This document shows, one piece after another, positions 13,783-14,438 of a DNA stretch of 14,438 nucleotides (positions are counted from its first letter, which is position 1; each line of letters begins with the position of its first letter). The stretch is from contig CANQGN010000020.1 in the NCBI GenBank assembly GCA_947623215.1, forward strand, positions 1 to 14,438, in the 5' to 3' direction. The DNA comes from an uncultured Clostridia bacterium (lineage in GTDB: Bacteria; Bacillota; Clostridia; Oscillospirales; Acutalibacteraceae). The notes below the pieces were generated by a model. It was not told where the DNA came from and made no database searches. It was given only the letters and a program-made list of their open reading frames with translations. The position numbers and the translations under genes are program-made.

Positions 13783-13849
13783 GCAAATGGGTTTTTTTGG
13801 GGGATTTCCGAGTATTCCAAAAGTTTAAAGCAGAAAGGAACGATTCGGT

Positions 13850-14296
13850 ATGAGTAAACGCAATCCCCCCTCGTGGCTCAAGGAGCTAAAGGAATTCGCC
13901 CTGCGGGGCAACGTAATGGACCTGGCGGTCGGCGTTATTATCGGCGGCGCGTTTCAGGCCATTGTCTCGTCGCTGGTGGGCGACGTTATCTCCCCCATTA
14001 TCGGGCTGTTTGGCAGCACAGATTTCAGCGACCTCACCCTCACCTTAAAAGAGGGCGTAGAGCTGCGCTACGGCGCGTTTATTACCGCCGTTTTGAACTT
14101 CCTGATTATGGTGGTGGTCATTTTTGCGCTGGTTAAGGGCGTCAACCGGCTCACCCACCTGCGGCGGCACGAGCTGGCAGAAGAAGCGGCGGAAGAAACC
14201 CCCGCCGTGAAAGCCTGCCCCTATTGCCTGAGCGAAATTCCTGCGGCGGCAACCCGTTGCCCCCACTGCACCAGCGAGCTGGAAAAACCCGAATAA
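13850..14296 (+). CDS. mscL: Large-conductance mechanosensitive channel MscL with C-terminal zinc ribbon
   Basis: A 148-residue channel that opens under membrane tension to release solutes during osmotic downshock. Residues about 14-55 give the N-terminal amphipathic helix and first membrane helix (FALRGNVMDLAVGVIIGGAF, the family signature); a short outer loop (56-74) and the second helix (about 75-98) follow. The usual cytoplasmic helix is followed by a zinc ribbon, CPYC-x10-CPHC (Cys123, 126, 137, 140), absent from E. coli MscL. AAAGGAA lies about 12 nt before the ATG. Two promoter candidates lie upstream, and no terminator separates it from the next gene, 27 nt away. Confidence 0.96.
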   Translation: MSKRNPPSWLKELKEFALRGNVMDLAVGVIIGGAFQAIVSSLVGDVISPIIGLFGSTDFSDLTLTLKEGVELRYGAFITAVLNFLIMVVVIFALVKGVNRLTHLRRHELAEEAAEETPAVKACPYCLSEIPAAATRCPHCTSELEKPE

Positions 14297-14323
14297 ACCA
14301 ATCCGAAACGGAGGTACCAATTC

Positions 14324-14438
14324 GTGAAAAAACTGCTCTCTTTGCTGCTGGCCGGTTTGCTGCTGGTCGGCGGGGCGTGCACGGTGGTCAGCGCCGCCGT
14401 GACTACCTGCCTGTACGGCGACCTTGACTACAACGAAA
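14324..14438 (+). CDS. Exported protein, N-terminus only (cut by window end)
   Basis: GTG 14324 opens 38 codons to the window edge, with GGAGGT 8 nt upstream. The start is a signal peptide: KK, a Leu-rich core (LLSLLLAGLLLVGG) and either a lipobox-like GGAC (Cys19) or cleavage near VSAA. The next residues, CLYGDLDYNE, resemble the opening of a type I dockerin repeat (GD.D.N), but too little is visible to claim it. It lies 27 nt after mscL and may be co-transcribed with it. Confidence 0.7.
   Translation, partial: MKKLLSLLLAGLLLVGGACTVVSAAVTTCLYGDLDYNE

Noticed and set aside
13526..13849. Small gene in the gap between the ABC operon and mscL
   Set aside because: The open frames run through both promoters and the C tract and lack ribosome binding sites; the gap is regulatory.
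1..14438. CRISPR array, prophage or insertion sequence with transposase
   Set aside because: No spaced direct repeats of CRISPR type and no integrase, transposase or phage structural protein found on either strand.

Overview
The window is GC-rich chromosomal DNA of a Gram-positive bacterium, most likely a Clostridia member of the Oscillospiraceae/Ruminococcaceae type. I base this on the rpsF-ssb-rpsR and rpsO-pnp gene order, strong sigma-A promoters with 17-bp spacers, AGGAGG-type ribosome binding sites, a lipoprotein foldase, and the ATPase/permease/GldG-like/DUF4340 operon. This placement is inference; no 16S gene or other decisive marker is present.

Left end (1-1190, minus strand): a promoter at 1159-1187 drives a cobalamin riboswitch (930-1113). 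Its P1 helix is a perfect 9 bp. An antiterminator/terminator switch follows (765-904), then two translationally coupled genes: a small HNHR-repeat protein (456-743) and the start of an exported protein (459 running off position 1). The exported protein carries the TEWHRAALSVAALGGDP-type helical-toroid motif. B12 control plus an intrinsic-factor/transcobalamin-like fold class suggests a corrinoid-capture operon, the most interesting system in the window. The signal peptide of the exported protein contains a hexanucleotide microsatellite.

1230-2829 (minus): the rpsF-ssb-rpsR operon, from a near-consensus promoter to a terminator, followed by a separately promoted 88-residue conserved-looking small protein.

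2871-8232 (plus): a PrsA/SurA-like lipoprotein foldase from a promoter divergent to that of rpsF; a 261-bp stretch bounded by a perfect 18-bp inverted repeat (candidate MITE-like element); rpsO with its own promoter and leader; pnp; and a ComF-type phosphoribosyltransferase. Each unit ends in a clear hairpin.

8242-13600 (minus): a four-gene operon for a GldA/GldF/GldG-like ABC system (ATPase, ABC-2 permease, GldG-like protein, DUF4340-like protein). It converges on comF and shares a bidirectional terminator with it.

13600-14438 (plus): mscL with a C-terminal zinc ribbon, preceded by two possible promoters. In one of them a run of 12 C lies between TTGACA and an extended -10, a candidate slippage switch. 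A truncated exported-protein gene follows without a terminator.
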